Assembly (NCBI GenBank): GCA_027257055.1
Contig: JAPVLO010000321.1
Coordinates: 992,001 to 1,056,000 of the forward strand
Direction: 5' to 3'
Origin: Cephalopachus bancanus
Taxonomy: Eukaryota > Chordata > Mammalia > Primates > Tarsiidae
Length of the DNA stretch: 64,000 nucleotides
Positions 10,395-22,159 of the stretch are shown one piece after another; the first letter of the stretch is position 1, and each line of letters begins with the position of its first letter. Position numbers and translations under genes: made by a program. The notes beneath the pieces are model-generated. The model saw only the letters and a program-made list of their open reading frames with translations. It made no database searches and had not been told where the DNA came from.

Positions 10395-10875
10395 ACTTAA
10401 GCATTTTTTAATTAAAAATTTTTGGTTTTTTTATCACAAAAATAGTACATGTTCATTGCAGATAAATTTGAAAATAGGTATAAAGTTTTTTTTAATTACT
10501 CATACTTCCATCATCCAGAGATTGCCAATAGTAATGTGTTATATACCCTTCTCAGTGTTTTTCTATATGTATGTAAACATGTATGGCTTTTTAAAAAACA
10601 AATGAGGTTATACTCTATGCTTTTATAACTTGCTTTTGTCATTTAACAAAATGTGAAATCTTTCCATATCAGTAGATATCCATCTATGTATACCATTGTT
10701 ATTAGTATTCTATTGTATTGCTGTACTGTAATTTATTTGGACAATCTGCTGTTAGGTTGTCTTCAGCTACTTATAAGCAATGATATAATGTGTAACCTTA
10801 TAGTTAAATCTTCAATCTGCATTCTTAATTATTTCCTTGGCATACATTATTAGATGTGGAATTGCAAGGTATGTA
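10395..10875 (-). mobile_element. Old L1 3'-end fragment, antisense
   Basis: The plus strand reads like the complement of an old mammalian L1 3' region (ATAACTTGCTTTTGTCATTT, CTTTCCATATCAGTAGATAT, GTGGAATTGCAAGG). Diverged and without a reading frame. Confidence 0.65.
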
Positions 10876-11296
10876 CATTTTCAAGGCTTTGCTGTAACAC
10901 ATATTCTTAAAAAAAAAAAAAAAAAGAATCTGTAATTTACCCTCCTCCAGCAGTGTAAAAGAACACTCATTTCTCTGGACATTACTAACACTGGGTATTT
11001 ATTATTATTAAAAATATTTTGCCAAATTAAATATTTTATAAAAGCTGATACTTTCTCAAGTAAATTCAGTAGTTCTATGAAATTGATCCTCTCTTTAATC
11101 ACTGCTAGCAGATGATCAGGAAAAAGACAAATGTCATGGTATTTCTTACAAGAGCACCTAACAGTCAAGTCTACATTTCTGTAATTTACCTGGAAATTTG
11201 AAAAGAAATTCCATGATATTTTTCTAAGAATTTAGTCCATATCATTCAATAGAATTATTGGCATGACTCATCAGCAACAGCAACACCAAATTTGCC

Positions 11297-11428
11297 AGCT
11301 GGGTGTGGTGGCTTGTGCCTGTAATCCCAACACTTTGGGAGGCCAAAGCAGGGGCATCGGTTGACCCCAAGGGTTCAAGAGCCTGAGAAACAGTGAGACC
11401 TCATCTCTACAAAAAATTAAGAAATATA
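11297..11428 (+). mobile_element. Single Alu arm
   Basis: Only the left arm, GCTGGGTGTGGTGGCTTGTG to CTCATCTCTACAAAAAATTA; a monomer or a 3'-deleted old copy. Confidence 0.8.
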
Positions 11429-11429
11429 T

Positions 11430-12030
11430 TTTGTCACTTTGATAAAGAAAATATAGTATCTCATTCTTTTAATTTGCATTTGTTTTGTTTGTAATGAAAC
11501 TTTTATATCTGTATTGGTTATTTGTGTTTATTTTTTTGAGAATTACCAAATATTGTTACTTCAGTAGCCAAAACTATCGAGTTGCTATTCTGCCTTTTCA
11601 GTTTGATTTGAAAGAAATAAAGACATTTATGCAGTGGAAATTAGATTCCTATGTGTCCTTGGGAGGAATACGTAATCTGAAAAAGCAGAGGAGGGCTGAA
11701 ACCCAAACTTTAGGGTTCAGCTTGAGTCTGTCAGCTAATTGCTGTTAAATGCAATTGTCATCTCTTCCTTCCTCTCACATAATAGGCTCTCAATAAATAC
11801 TTGTGAATTAGTTAACTTCTACTTGCAGTAGGTAGATAGGTACTTGCCGCTATGACTGTAGAAACCTGCAGTTTCTATTTGGGAGAGCAGTTGATTTTGC
11901 CAAGGCCTAATTGTTACAAATTTTTCATTTTAATAAAAAGAAAAAAAGAATAATATATTTTTTAAAAAATGTTAACAGAATCAAAATGGGCAATGGTATA
12001 CTGTCATTTTGTATATTATTGTTGTTGTCT
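11430..12030. other. Non-genic AT-rich stretch
   Basis: Contains AATAAA motifs (for example 11616-11621) but no recognisable coding sequence. Confidence 0.45.
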
Positions 12031-12306
12031 TGAGTTGGAGTCTCACTCTATTGCCCAGGCTGGAGTGCACATGCTCACTGCCATGGCAGCCTTGATCTGC
12101 TGGGCTCAGGCAATCCTTCCACCTCAGCCTTCCAAGTAGCTGGAACTACAGGTGCGAGTTACCATGCCCAGCTAATTTTTTGATTTATTGTAGAGATAAG
12201 GGCTCGCCAAATCGCCCAGGCTGGTCTCAAACCCGTGGGCTCAGGCAGTCCTCTCACCTTGGCCTCCCAAAGTGCTGGGATTACAGGCTGAACCCCTGCA
12301 CCTGGC
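12031..12306 (-). mobile_element. Alu-type SINE, reverse
   Basis: Complete reverse copy with moderate decay. Confidence 0.88.
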
Positions 12307-12453
12307 CTTTACATTTATTTATTTATTATTTATTTATTTATTTAATTTTTAGTGGGAGTCTCACTCTGTTGCCCAGGCTAGAGTGCAGTATCATGCTCAC
12401 AGCCTCAACCTGCTGGGCTTAGGAGATCCTTCGGCCTCAGCCTTCCAAGTAGA
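12307..12453 (-). mobile_element. Truncated Alu-type SINE with (TTTA)n tail
   Basis: A TTTA microsatellite (complement of an A-rich tail) followed by about 105 bases of right arm ending at CAGCCTTCCAAGTAG. The rest is absent, so it is 5' truncated. Confidence 0.8.
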
Positions 12454-13382
12454 GAGAGTATCTTAATGTGGCTGTGACTGTAGCAAAGTCTTCAGAGAAA
12501 GGAAATAAAGATGTCAACCACAGTGGATGCTAACCTTTCAATTGTGACCAAAGTTTTGTTGTGTTTGGAAAAACAAATTCCAGGAAATATGTGTCTAAGT
12601 GTCAGAATTTAGAGGTAAGTGGCAAAAGTTCACGATTTCTTAAAGTTAGTTGAAACTTAGAATGCATTTTGCCTTAGATAGAAACAATGTTATGTATGTT
12701 AAGTAGTTTGTAACCTATGACACAAACCTTGTATATATACCCAAAGCATAGTGCTGTAGCAAATGATTCTGATCTAGAATCCCGGGAACAAGTCCTCTGC
12801 TGCCATGAGAGCAGGATCTCTCCAAAATCCAAAGCTGGTGACTCCAGACAGTCTATTTCAAGTTGGGGACCAGGATGAACTGTGACCTAGATAGCCATGG
12901 AGAATCCATTGAGGAGACAGAATGTGGGCTGGGAACACTTAAGGGTCCAAGGACATAGGAGGAGAGTGAGCAACTCCCATGGGTTTATACATTAACCCTT
13001 CTCCCCTTTGTCCTGAGTAGATCTGATATGAGAGGTAAGATAGAAATTTGTTGGAAACTGGAGGTTTTCTCCTAGGGAGAAGTTGCCCCAGTCAAATGGA
13101 AAATAAATTTCAAGCTAAGGGAGAGGTGGGAAGTGGGGAAAAATTCAAGCTAAGACAATTGGAGGAGAAATTGAACTCATGTAGATACTCAGGTGGGGTA
13201 ACTATACTAAGGTGAGTATTTGTAACTCTGTCATTTGAAAGTCAGGCACTGCCTGTTTGAGGGTGAAACCCCAAAAAACCCCAAATTATCTTTTGGAGGG
13301 CCGACCCCTTGTAGTACAGGCTTCCCCTACTAGGTAAGTGTTCTAGGAACCCATCAGTCTCAGTGTACCAGCTAGCATTGTT
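12454..13382. other. Non-genic stretch
   Basis: Unique, moderately AT-rich sequence; no gene, RNA gene or repeat family recognised. Confidence 0.45.
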
Positions 13383-13612
13383 GTGAGAGGCTGCATTCAG
13401 CCTCAGGAAAAAATTGTTTTGGAGAGTGTTTCAATGTGTTTTCGCATTTCAGTTTGGGTGATTTACGAGCACACCTTCCCACATTGCACTGAGTGTTCAG
13501 CAGTTTTTGACCAAAAATGGCATGACCCCCTACACCCCACCCTACCTGTTCACCTGATTTCACCCAGTGACATGTTTTTGTTTCCCTGAATGAAAGAGTC
13601 CTCAAAGGAAAA
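13383..13612 (+). mobile_element. Mariner-like transposase remnant, part 1
   Basis: Forward translation gives HPTLPVHLISPSDMFLFP, a decayed form of the mariner transposase segment HPPYSPDLAPSDFFLFP with its catalytic aspartate region. It continues at 14168 after two SINEs. No intact reading frame remains. Confidence 0.7.
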
Positions 13613-13878
13613 TTTTTTGTTTTTGTTTTTGTTTTTGTTGGAATCTCACTGTAGCCCAGAGCCTTGACCTGCTGAACTCAGGTGATCCTTCTGCCTTGGC
13701 ATTCCAAGTAGCTGGAACTACAGGTGTGTGCCACCAAGCCTGACTAATTTTTTATTTATTGTAGAGATAAGTTCTCACCAAGTTGCCCAATCTGGTCTCA
13801 AACCCCTGAGCTCAGGCAATTCTCTCACTTTGGTCTCTCAAAGTACTGGGATTATAGGCGTGAACCACCACACCTGGT
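13613..13878 (-). mobile_element. Alu-type SINE inserted in a mariner remnant
   Basis: Reverse copy with a (GTTTTT)n-type tail and an internal deletion in the right arm. Confidence 0.85.
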
Positions 13879-13889
13879 AGGGAAACATT

Positions 13890-14166
13890 TTTTTGAGTCA
13901 GTCTTACTCACTCAGGCTGGAGTGCAGTGGCACGTTCACAGCCACCACAGCCTTGACCTACTGGACTCAGGTGATCTTTCTGCCTCAGCCTTCCAAGTAG
14001 CTGGAACTATAGGCACACTCCTCCACGCCCGGCTAATGTTGATTTATTGTAAAGACGAGGTCTCACCAAGTTGCCCAGGCTGGTCTCAACCCCCTGGACT
14101 CAGGCAGTCCTCTTGCTTCAGTCACCCAAAGTGCTGGGATTACAGGCATAAGCCACTGTGCCTGAC
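13890..14166 (-). mobile_element. Alu-type SINE, second insertion in the mariner remnant
   Basis: Reverse copy flanked by GGAAACATTTT / GGAAACGTTTT, a duplicated stretch of the mariner sequence. Confidence 0.88.
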
Positions 14167-14167
14167 T

Positions 14168-14390
14168 AAAGGAAACGTTTTGCCAATGTGGAAGAGATGA
14201 AGCAAAAAACAGCTGAAGCACTAAAAGGCATCAATATCGACAAGTTCAAAAACTGTTTTGAACAGTGAAAAGGGCATCTTGATAGGTGTATTGCATCATA
14301 TGGAGAGTACTATGAAGGTGATTGAAGTTTAAATACACAAAAATAAATACACAATTTTTTAGAAGTAAATTCTGGGGGTTTTTTGGGTCC
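14168..14390 (+). mobile_element. Mariner-like transposase remnant, part 2
   Basis: Translation reads [20 protein letters not shown], then FKNCFEQ*KGHLDRCIASYG and EYYEGD. This is the well-known C-terminal end of mariner-family transposases (KCIASNGEYFEGD type) with at least one stop. Confidence 0.75.
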
Positions 14391-14737
14391 CCCTTGTGCA
14401 ATCTTGGCACTGGCTCAAGCATGAATATTGAAGCATGGTCCTGGTATCACTGCTTCCCTTTATTCTTTACATTCTTTACGTTCTTTACATCAAGTGATGA
14501 ACAAGATATTTTTGTTCCCATAAAGTCTCTCCATCTTCTTTAGTCCCTCTCTTGCTCAGACTGACCATGGTTCTTATGTCATTTCCCAGTATCATTTCAT
14601 TGCTGTGTGGTGAAGGAGGATGGGTAGGGTATATACAGCAAAATGATGCAGGCTTATCAGGACCCTTTAGGTTGCTTGAAAACTAGAGGTGACTATGGGA
14701 CTCTCTGAACTTTGCAATCTTTTATTTTATTATATTT
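14391..14737. other. Non-genic stretch
   Basis: Includes a short TTCTTTACAT repeat run (about 14463-14490). Nothing coding seen. Confidence 0.4.
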
Positions 14738-14991
14738 TCTTGAGTCGCTCAGACTAGAGTGCAGTGGCATGCTCCCGGCCACCGCAGGCTCAACCTGCTG
14801 GGCTCTGGTGATCCTTCCGCCTCAGCCTTCCAAGTAGCTGGAACTACAGGCATGCGCTACCACGCCCAGCTATTTTTTTTTTGATTTATTGTAGAGACGA
14901 GGTCTTGCCAAGTTGCCTGGTGGGTCTCGAACCCGTGGGCTCAGCCAATCCACTCACCTCACCCTCCCAAAGGCGCGGGATTACAGGCTGG
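14738..14991 (-). mobile_element. Alu-type SINE, 3'-shortened
   Basis: Reverse copy lacking part of the GAGTTGGAGTCTCAC segment and the final GAGCCACCGAGCCCGGC. Confidence 0.85.
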
Positions 14992-15287
14992 AATGTTTTA
15001 AATTCCTGAAGAAATGGCGTGTCTGTGATGGCAGAGGAGTTAAGCAGGGGTGAGATAGAGAAAGGGGGGAGGAAAAGTTAGAAGGAAAATTCTAAGTTAG
15101 GAGGCCGTCTAGATGATAGAAACAAATCCAAATTCCTTACAAGAGGATTAGTTTTAACTGGTGTGATGTAAAGAAGTATATTGCCAAGAAAGGGAAAGAG
15201 TTTGTGTAATTTCCATAAATAACACTGTGAATGTCACTATTTCAAATTTATTTATAACCCCTGGGTTAGAGTCAACTCTATTCTGTA

Positions 15288-16022
15288 GAGCAGCAGTCAC
15301 AAACATTTTTCTCAGCAGTGACTTGTTGCATAGAAGACAATTTTTCCACAGATGTGGGTGGAGAGCAGCCACACTGTAACCTCACTGCTAATGTTAGTTT
15401 GTATTTGTAACTGCTCCCCAGTGCTAGCCTCACCACCTCAGATCCACCTCAGATCATCAGGCATTAGATTCTCATAAAGCGTGTGCAACCTAGATCCCTC
15501 GCATGCACAGTTCACAATAGAGTTTGCGCTCGTATGAGAATTGAATACCAGCCGGGCTCAGTGGCTCAGCCTGTAATCCTGCACTTTGGGAGGCTGAGAT
15601 GAGTGGATTGCCTGAGCCCGCGGGTTTGAGAACTGCCTGGGCAACTTGGCAAGACCTCATCTCTACAATGAATCAAAAAAATTAGCCTGGCGTGGTAGCG
15701 CGCGTCTGTAGTTCCAGCTACTTGGAAGGCTGAGTGGAAGGATCGTCGAAGCCCAGCAGGTCGAGGTTGTGGTGGCCGGGAGCCCCCACTGTACTCCAGT
15801 CTGGGTGACAGAGTGAGACTCCAACTCAAAAAAAAAAAAAGAATTGAATATCACCGATGATCTGACAGGAGGTAGGGTTTATAAGGTAAGATGAGCAATG
15901 GGGAGTAGCTATAAATACAGATGATGCTTCTCCCACTTGCCTACTGCTCACCTCCTGCTGTGTGGTTCCTAACAGGCCACAGACCAGACCAGTGTCCATG
16001 GCCCAGGGGTTGGGGACCCCTG
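15288..16022 (+). mobile_element. hAT-type (Charlie-like) DNA transposon, split
   Basis: Interior reads ATCATCAGGCATTAGATTCT, GCACAGTTCACAATAG and, at the right end, GGGGTTGGGGACCCCTGC, a typical terminal sequence of a non-autonomous mammalian hAT element. A SINE interrupts it at 15551-15840. The left end near 15288 is degraded. Confidence 0.7.
15551..15840 (+). mobile_element. Alu-type SINE inside the hAT element
   Basis: Young CpG-rich copy flanked by GAATTGAATA direct repeats on both sides. Confidence 0.93.
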
Positions 16023-16811
16023 CCGTAGAGGAATAGAACATTTGTAATTGCCAGACTCTACCAACAGATGGAATGAATGCTTAATGAAGTGGCGCAAGAA
16101 AGAGATGATAGTGTTGATGTGATGATTTTTTGAGTATATGACCAGGTAGCTTCATTTTAATCATTGATATGCCTGCCTTCAGTAGGATGCAACGTTTGAG
16201 TTGTTTTGCTAGAGGAATTGACAGGCAATGAGTAACATGTTTATATACTCATACATGGGTTTCCAAAACACTTATTCGAATGTTTATCCACACACTTTCA
16301 CCTTATCCCTTTAACCAGGGGCAACCACTTTAAAACTGGTGGCCTCATAAAACCCAGTTCCAAGGGCTGAAACCAAAGAACACTTTTCAGAATTTGAAGT
16401 TAACCTTCTCACCCTGGACTTGAACCTTCCTGAGTCACCTCATTTAGTTTCGAAGCATTTCAAGAGAGTTTTTAATGGCGTGGCTAGAGTCTTGTGGAAA
16501 AACAGGTGCAAGGATCCAGGGAGCAGCTGGTCTGATGTGACTCCGGCCAGTGGCATGGGAACATTGAATCTTCCTGAGTTCTATCAGCAGAAAGCCTATC
16601 ACAGCTGCAGATTTTCCTCAGGCAATTCAAGTCTCTAAGCCCAACTTCGAATGCCAGGGGTTTGGTCTAGAACCCGTTGCTCACCGCACAGAGAAGATGA
16701 TCACTGAGACAACTAGTATTGCCAGGGAAGAAGTCTTTATTATTTATGAGTGACATCAATTAGAGAAACAGGAGCCAAACCTCAATTCTGTACCTGCTCC
16801 CTACTAAAGTT
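16023..16811. other. Non-genic stretch
   Basis: Unique sequence. A 72-codon open frame at 16420-16638 has no recognisable family and no convincing splice sites. Confidence 0.45.
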
Positions 16812-16926
16812 ACCAGTTTATGCCAGGTTCAGTGGCTCACGCTTGTAATCCCAGCAGGTCGAGGCTGTGGTGGCACATGCCACTGCACTCTAGCCTGGTG
16901 ACAGTGAGACTGACTCAAAACAAAAG
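16812..16926 (+). mobile_element. Internally deleted Alu-type SINE
   Basis: The left-arm start (GCCAGGTTCAGTGGCTCACG) jumps directly to the right-arm end (CAGGTCGAGGCTGTGGTGG), leaving about 115 bases. Confidence 0.8.
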
Positions 16927-17640
16927 AGTTTATATAGCTAAGAAAAACAGGATGGACAAGGAAAAGGAGTGGGTCAACAGGTAGCAGGTGGGGTCAAACG
17001 AGGGGTCTAGTGTCTCACTGGAAGCACGTGCAGGAAAATAAAGTAGAGGAAGAGAAGCTGGTCAAGGCAGCAAGTGAATTTCAATGTACCAAAGTCTCTT
17101 AAGCTTCAGTTATACAGTTATACAGGCATCCAGCTCATTGGAAAATTGGGCCAGTTTTAATCCTGCATAAACTAGGTGCAGTGACCTTTCAACTAGGAAA
17201 AGAAAACAGGAGATGACGATGTTGGGCTCCTCTGGAATGTGCAGTGCAAACGTTAAGGGTAATCTTTGTGGTGCAGGTGTCCAATCATTTGATAAAACCA
17301 AACACCAGTGAACTCTCCCAAAAGGAGAGGAGCTAATTTGTTATGCTCAGGTATTTAGAAGTAAAACCTCATCTCAGCTAATGAACAGTTTGGGGAGAGG
17401 GACAAAAATGTGTATACATGGAACAATATGAAACCACTAATGGAAAAAATAATACACAAGTAACATTATGTATTGCCCAAAATGCTGCTCTGATCACTCC
17501 TCTGCTCAAAAATCCTCAACAGTGGTACACAACCAAGGGAATTGCGTGCAAACTCTCAGCTTGGCATTCAAAGTCCCACCTTGCTTCTCACCTTCACCCC
17601 ACAAGTCCCCTGAACCTGAGCAGGTGCCCCAAAAGTAAAG
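16927..17640. other. Upstream flank of the tubulin-type promoter
   Basis: Unique sequence, with an old interspersed-repeat-like segment near 17480-17600 (CACTCCTCTGCTCAAAAATC, AACTCTCAGCTTGGCATTCA). No exon identified. Confidence 0.4.
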
Positions 17641-17859
17641 CAGATCTCAAGTACCGGCACCTGCAAGGAACGTCCTTTCCCACGCCTGTCTGCCCATCCC
17701 CCGTCCCAGCTGCATTTTGTCCCGCCCCAGAAGCCCTCAGGACTTGGTTCTCATCACAGCACTTTCCTTCTTTAGCTGTTGCTGAGCTTAAGTCTGCACC
17801 ATGCTCCACGGTTTACGCACTTTTCGAATCAGGTCTGCGGTGTCACTGGCGTAAAGTCC

Positions 17860-18320
17860 TAAGACAAAAGAAGAACAAAGATGTTTCCTCAAAGATTTGC
17901 AGTCTCAGACCCGGCACACGCTTCAACAGGAGAGAAGAGAGTGCGGGGAGGACACGGACTCCGGACGCTTTCCTTCCCTTTGGCTGTACAAATCGCCCAA
18001 TGACCGGCCACGGCAGGGATATTTCGTGAGCGCCCGGCCAATGGCGGAGAGAGGGGCGGGCCTCGCTTGGGGCTTGGTCCAGTGGGAGGCGAGCAGGGGG
18101 CGGCCTCTGTGCAGCCGTGACCCAATAGGAGCCCCGCGCGGAGGCCCGGGGTGATAAATTTCAACCACCAGCACCTGCAATGTCCTGCTCCGCAGGGATA
18201 TATAAGCCTCCGCTGGCCGGGCCGTGGTGGGATTGATGGTGTTGCTGGAGGTTCCTGTCGTGTCGGCGGTCAACGACCCTCCACAAGCTTCATCTACCAG
18301 AGCAGCCATGGTGAGGGGCA
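17860..18320 (+). promoter_or_regulatory. CpG-rich promoter of the alpha-tubulin locus
   Basis: A CpG-dense region with three CCAAT boxes on the plus strand (17997-18001, 18038-18042, 18122-18126), GC boxes GGGGCGGG (18053-18060) and GGGGGCGG (18096-18103), and a TATA element TATATAAG (18199-18206). The TATA box lies about 105 bases upstream of the ATG, so transcription should start near 18230. CpG richness extends past the ATG to about 18700. The elements look intact even though the downstream gene is dead. Confidence 0.85.
18230..18310 (+). pseudogene. Alpha-tubulin locus exon 1 (5'UTR plus ATG)
   Basis: The ATG at 18308-18310 has a good context (GCAGCCATGG) and is followed immediately by the donor GTGAGG. 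A first exon that carries only the initiator codon is the hallmark arrangement of alpha-tubulin genes, whose second exon begins with the next codon. The exon itself looks functional; the defects are downstream. Confidence 0.85.
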
Positions 18321-19020
18321 GCTGGGGGCACTCGAGGAGGCCATGGCCACGGGTTCTGCGGGGGGAAGTGCGAGGGGAAGGGGGTCCGTGGTGAGGGCCG
18401 GCTACGCGGGAAGGAGGAGCGCCCCGGCAGTCTACGGTGTGGGTGGGCCGCGCGGGAATGCCAGGGGCGATTGGGGGGTTACGGTGAGGGTGGGCCCTGC
18501 AGAAAGCCCGGGGATGCCTGAGGAATCCAAGACCTGCATTTTTCTGCTCCCTATTTATGGAAGGCGATGTGAGGTAAAAACGTTCTGAGCGCTCCGGGCA
18601 CTCTGGGGGACTAGGCAAGCTGGGGAGAAGCGGGGCGCGGACGTGGTGGGGCCGCCGGTGAGCTTTGGAATCTAGGGGTGGGGGTCTAGAACCCGCCTCA
18701 TATTTCTCCCGCTGCTTCCTGCACAAAAAGTTGCCCGCCTCCCTTTGAGATCAGCTCCCGCGCAGGGCTAGGGATGATTAGGAAGCTCCAACAGGTTTCT
18801 CCAGCTCAGAAACCTGTTCCCCTGAATGCCTTTGTTGGGCGGCCAATTTTGGCCAGAGGCCAGAGGTCAGGGGTCCAGGCCCTTTGTCCCCATACTTGAC
18901 CAGGAGTTTCTGTAAACTCTTGGTGCCTGGGGAAAAAACGTTCTTTACTACTCCACTTCTTCACCCCTCCCTTCTTTGGTGTCCAAGGACTTGCGGTCCC
19001 TCCTTTAAAACTAAGAACTG

Positions 19021-19331
19021 GCCGGGCCGATGGCTCAAGCCTGTAATCCTAGCACTTTGGGAGGCCAAGGTGAGAGGACTGCCTGAAACCACGGGTTCGA
19101 AAACAGCCTGGGCAACTTGGCGAGACCTCATCCCTACAATAAATCAAAAAAATTAGCCGGGCGTGGTAGGGCGTGGTAGCGTGCGCCTGTAGTTCCGGAT
19201 ACTTGGAAGCCTGAGGCGGAAGGATCGCCTGAGCCCAGCAGATCGACGCCAGGGTGGCTGTGAGCATGTCACCGCACTTCAGCCTGGGCGATGAAGTGAG
19301 ACTCCAACAAACAAACAAACAAAAAAAAAAC
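19021..19331 (+). mobile_element. Alu-type SINE in tubulin intron 1
   Basis: CpG-rich copy with a duplicated GGGCGTGGTA in the linker. CTAAGAACTG flanks it at 19011-19020 and 19334-19343. Confidence 0.92.
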
Positions 19332-19343
19332 ACCTAAGAACTG

Positions 19344-19620
19344 CTGGGCGCGGTGGCTTACGCCTGTAATCCCAGCACTTTGGGAGACTGAGGTGAGAGG
19401 ATTGCCAAGTTCAAGACCACTCTGGGCAACTTAGTGAGACCTCGTCTCTACAATAAATCAGTAAATTAGCCGGTGTGGTAGCACGCGCCTGTAGTTCCAT
19501 CTACTTGGCAGGCTGATGTGGAAGGATCACCTGAGCCCAGCAGGTCAAGCCTGCAATGAGCGTGCCACTGCATTCCAGCCTGGGTGACAGAGTGAGACTC
19601 CCAACTCAAAAAAAAAAAAC
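19344..19620 (+). mobile_element. Alu-type SINE, tandem with the previous one
   Basis: Second forward copy directly after the duplicated target of the first. Confidence 0.9.
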
Positions 19621-20214
19621 CCCAAAACAAACAAAAAAACTGCCTACTGTCTCCCTAGAAGATCTTCTACACTTGGGGAGTGCTCAGCCCTTTCAAACTG
19701 AGTTATCTAGACTGTGTGTTGGAGAGAAGGGCCAGAAGATGAAGAGGAGGACGAGGAGTTACCTGAGTGAGAAGAGTTGAAACTTGGCATGGGACCAAGT
19801 TTCATTGGACCTGGCTGGGACTCTTGAAACCTCCATTTGCTTGGGTTAACTTGTCTGTACTGCATTTGGCAGGGTAGGTACGAAATGTCCCCCCAAAAGG
19901 AGAGGTTGTGGTGACCTTTCAAAGAGCTGGCTTTGACTCCAGTGCTGTTTCTTCAGTTGATTGACAGGCTTGAACTCCGTCTTCTCCATTTCAAGGTGTG
20001 GGGAAGACAGCTGCTGCCGCGTGAGACCTGCTTTCCTAGGCCCAGGTGCTTGAGCCTAGAAGCTCCTGGTGGGTCTGCTTTTGATGCAGGACTCTGAGCT
20101 TTCCCAAGCCACCTCAGCCAGCAGAGAGGACACTGTGCTGTGGGATTTGGCTGCTTGGTTTTGGCTTTTCTCTGGTTCCTGCCCTAGAAGACCTAGGCCT
20201 AGGCACCTTCTTAA
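19621..20214. other. Tubulin intron 1, unique part
   Basis: No exon or repeat family recognised. Includes an AGGAGGACGAGGAG-type purine run. Confidence 0.5.
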
Positions 20215-20430
20215 GCAGCCTCGACCTGCTGGGCTCCGGCGATCCTTCCGCCTCAGCCTTCTGAGTAGCTGAAATTACAGGCCTGCGCTACCATGCCCGG
20301 CTGATTTCTTTTATTTATTGTAGAGATGAGGTCTCGCTGCCCAGGCGGGTCTCGAACCCGCGGGCTCAGGCAATCCACTCACCTCAGCCTCCCAAAGGCG
20401 CGGGATTACTGGCTGAGCCACGGAGCCCGG
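20215..20430 (-). mobile_element. 3'-truncated Alu-type SINE
   Basis: Reverse copy beginning at CAGCCTCGACCTGCTGGG, so about 80 bases of the right arm and tail are missing. Short-arm variant. Confidence 0.88.
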
Positions 20431-21111
20431 TAAAGGGTGTACTTTTAAGTATGAAGATTCCAGTGATGAACGAAGAGGTAAAAGGTAAGCTTTGAACTGG
20501 CCTCCTATTTATTTATTTTTTTAAAGCAGGATTCATTGAGAGGATAGAAAAATCTCCCTTAGTGGGAGGGGGACCCGAAGGGGTTGCCTGGCCTCTGTTT
20601 TTTAAATGTCTTGATCATGATTTAAGTTGTGAATATTGGATCCAGAGCATATAGAGAATATAGCTTTAAAAAAAAAGTGTGCAGATGTGGAGAATTAAGT
20701 GTAGTTGACTAATGCCAGCTGTTACTACTGTATGGCCTAATTACCTCAGAGGTAGAGAATGCCACAATGTTATTGATATCATTTTGTGCTATTACACAAA
20801 TTGTTGTAAATAAGGTGGTGTTAGCACCTAAGCATAATATTAGTGTTTGAATTGTTTTATTATTTTCTATTATTGGGTAAAAGCAGGTTAGTAGGAAAAC
20901 ACCTGCTGCTACAATTGTGCTAGAGTGGAGCAGGATGGAAGCAGGTGTTGAGCATTCTGTTGTTGACAGTAAGCATGGGTGAAGAACAAATTGGACAGAT
21001 TTGCCAGTGCCTGCTAGTGGAAGTCCAATTAGTGAAAGAATGTTGGGGTTGGAGTTAAGAATAAATATTTTTTCAGAATTCTCATGTGTTGGAATATATT
21101 AAAAATCATAG

Positions 21112-21406
21112 GCTGGATGTGGTGGCTCATGCCTATAATCTCAGCACTTTGGGAGGCCGAGGTGAGAGGATTGCCTGAGCTCACTGGTTCGAGACCAGCC
21201 TGAGCAACTTGGGGAGACTGGATCTCTACAATAAATCAAAACATTAGCTGGGCATGGTGGCGCATGCCTGTAGTCTCAACAACTTAGAAGGCTGAGGCAG
21301 AAGGATCTCCTGAACCCAGCAGGTCAAGGCTGCGGTGGCCGTGAGTATGCCACTGCACTCCAACCTGGGCAACAAAGTGACTCCAACTCAAAAAAAAAAA
21401 AAAAAA
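21112..21406 (+). mobile_element. Alu-type SINE within the numt
   Basis: Forward copy flanked by AAAAATCAT-type repeats of numt sequence. Confidence 0.9.
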
Positions 21407-21680
21407 AATCATGCCGTTACTAAGTTGAACCAAATATCTTCAGGGCAATTATAAATATAAAATTACTTGTGGAGCTGCTGTGTTTGCATCCATTTGGCCA
21501 TACCATCAACTGATGAGTAAGAATGACATAATCCCTTTTCTTTCTCATGCAATGAAAAGTTGCAATATGTTATTGGCAGTTACTAGAATTAGTACTATAG
21601 TAAGGAATATATGTAAATACTTAAAGAACCGGTTAATGTTAGGATCCAAGTGTACATACATATTGAAAATGCCATAATCA

Positions 21681-21969
21681 GCCAGGCGTAGTGACTCACG
21701 CCTGTAATCCCAGCACTTTGGAAGGTCAAGGATAGAGGATTTCTTGGGCCCAGGGTTCAAGACCAACCTGGGCAACTTGGCGAGACCTCGTCTCTACAAT
21801 AAATAAAAAATTAAGCCAGACATGGTACTGCATGCCTGTAGTTTCAGCTACTTAGAAGGCTGAGGTGGAAGGATTGCGTGAGCCCAGCAGGTTGAGGTTG
21901 CGGTGGCGGCGAACATGCCACTGGGCTCCAGCATGGACAACAGAGTGAGATCCTCCCTCCCAAAAAAGA
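21681..21969 (+). mobile_element. Alu-type SINE within the numt ND5
   Basis: Flanked by ATGCCATAATCA on both sides (ending at 21680 on the left, at about 21972-21983 on the right), which is ND5-derived sequence. Confidence 0.92.
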
Positions 21970-22159
21970 AGATGCCATAATCAATCCCATGACATGTTAT
22001 TGGTACAAATATTGTTGAGAAGTAGACTAGTTTGAATCTAAGTGATAGTTTCAAGGTTAGAATAGTTATTCAGTGCCAATTTGAAATAATTATTTTCTTG
22101 GCCTAAGTGGATGAATATTATAGTTGGGATGAGACTGGTAATAAAGGCGCTTGCAGTGG

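Noticed and set aside
16420..16638. 72-residue frame considered as a gene
   Set aside because: Unrecognised composition, no promoter or splice context; cannot be supported.
17923..18726. 267-residue minus-strand frame and a 203-residue plus-strand frame across 17.4-18.7 kb
   Set aside because: Long frames arise because the CpG island has few stop codons. The region has promoter elements and no family resemblance in translation.
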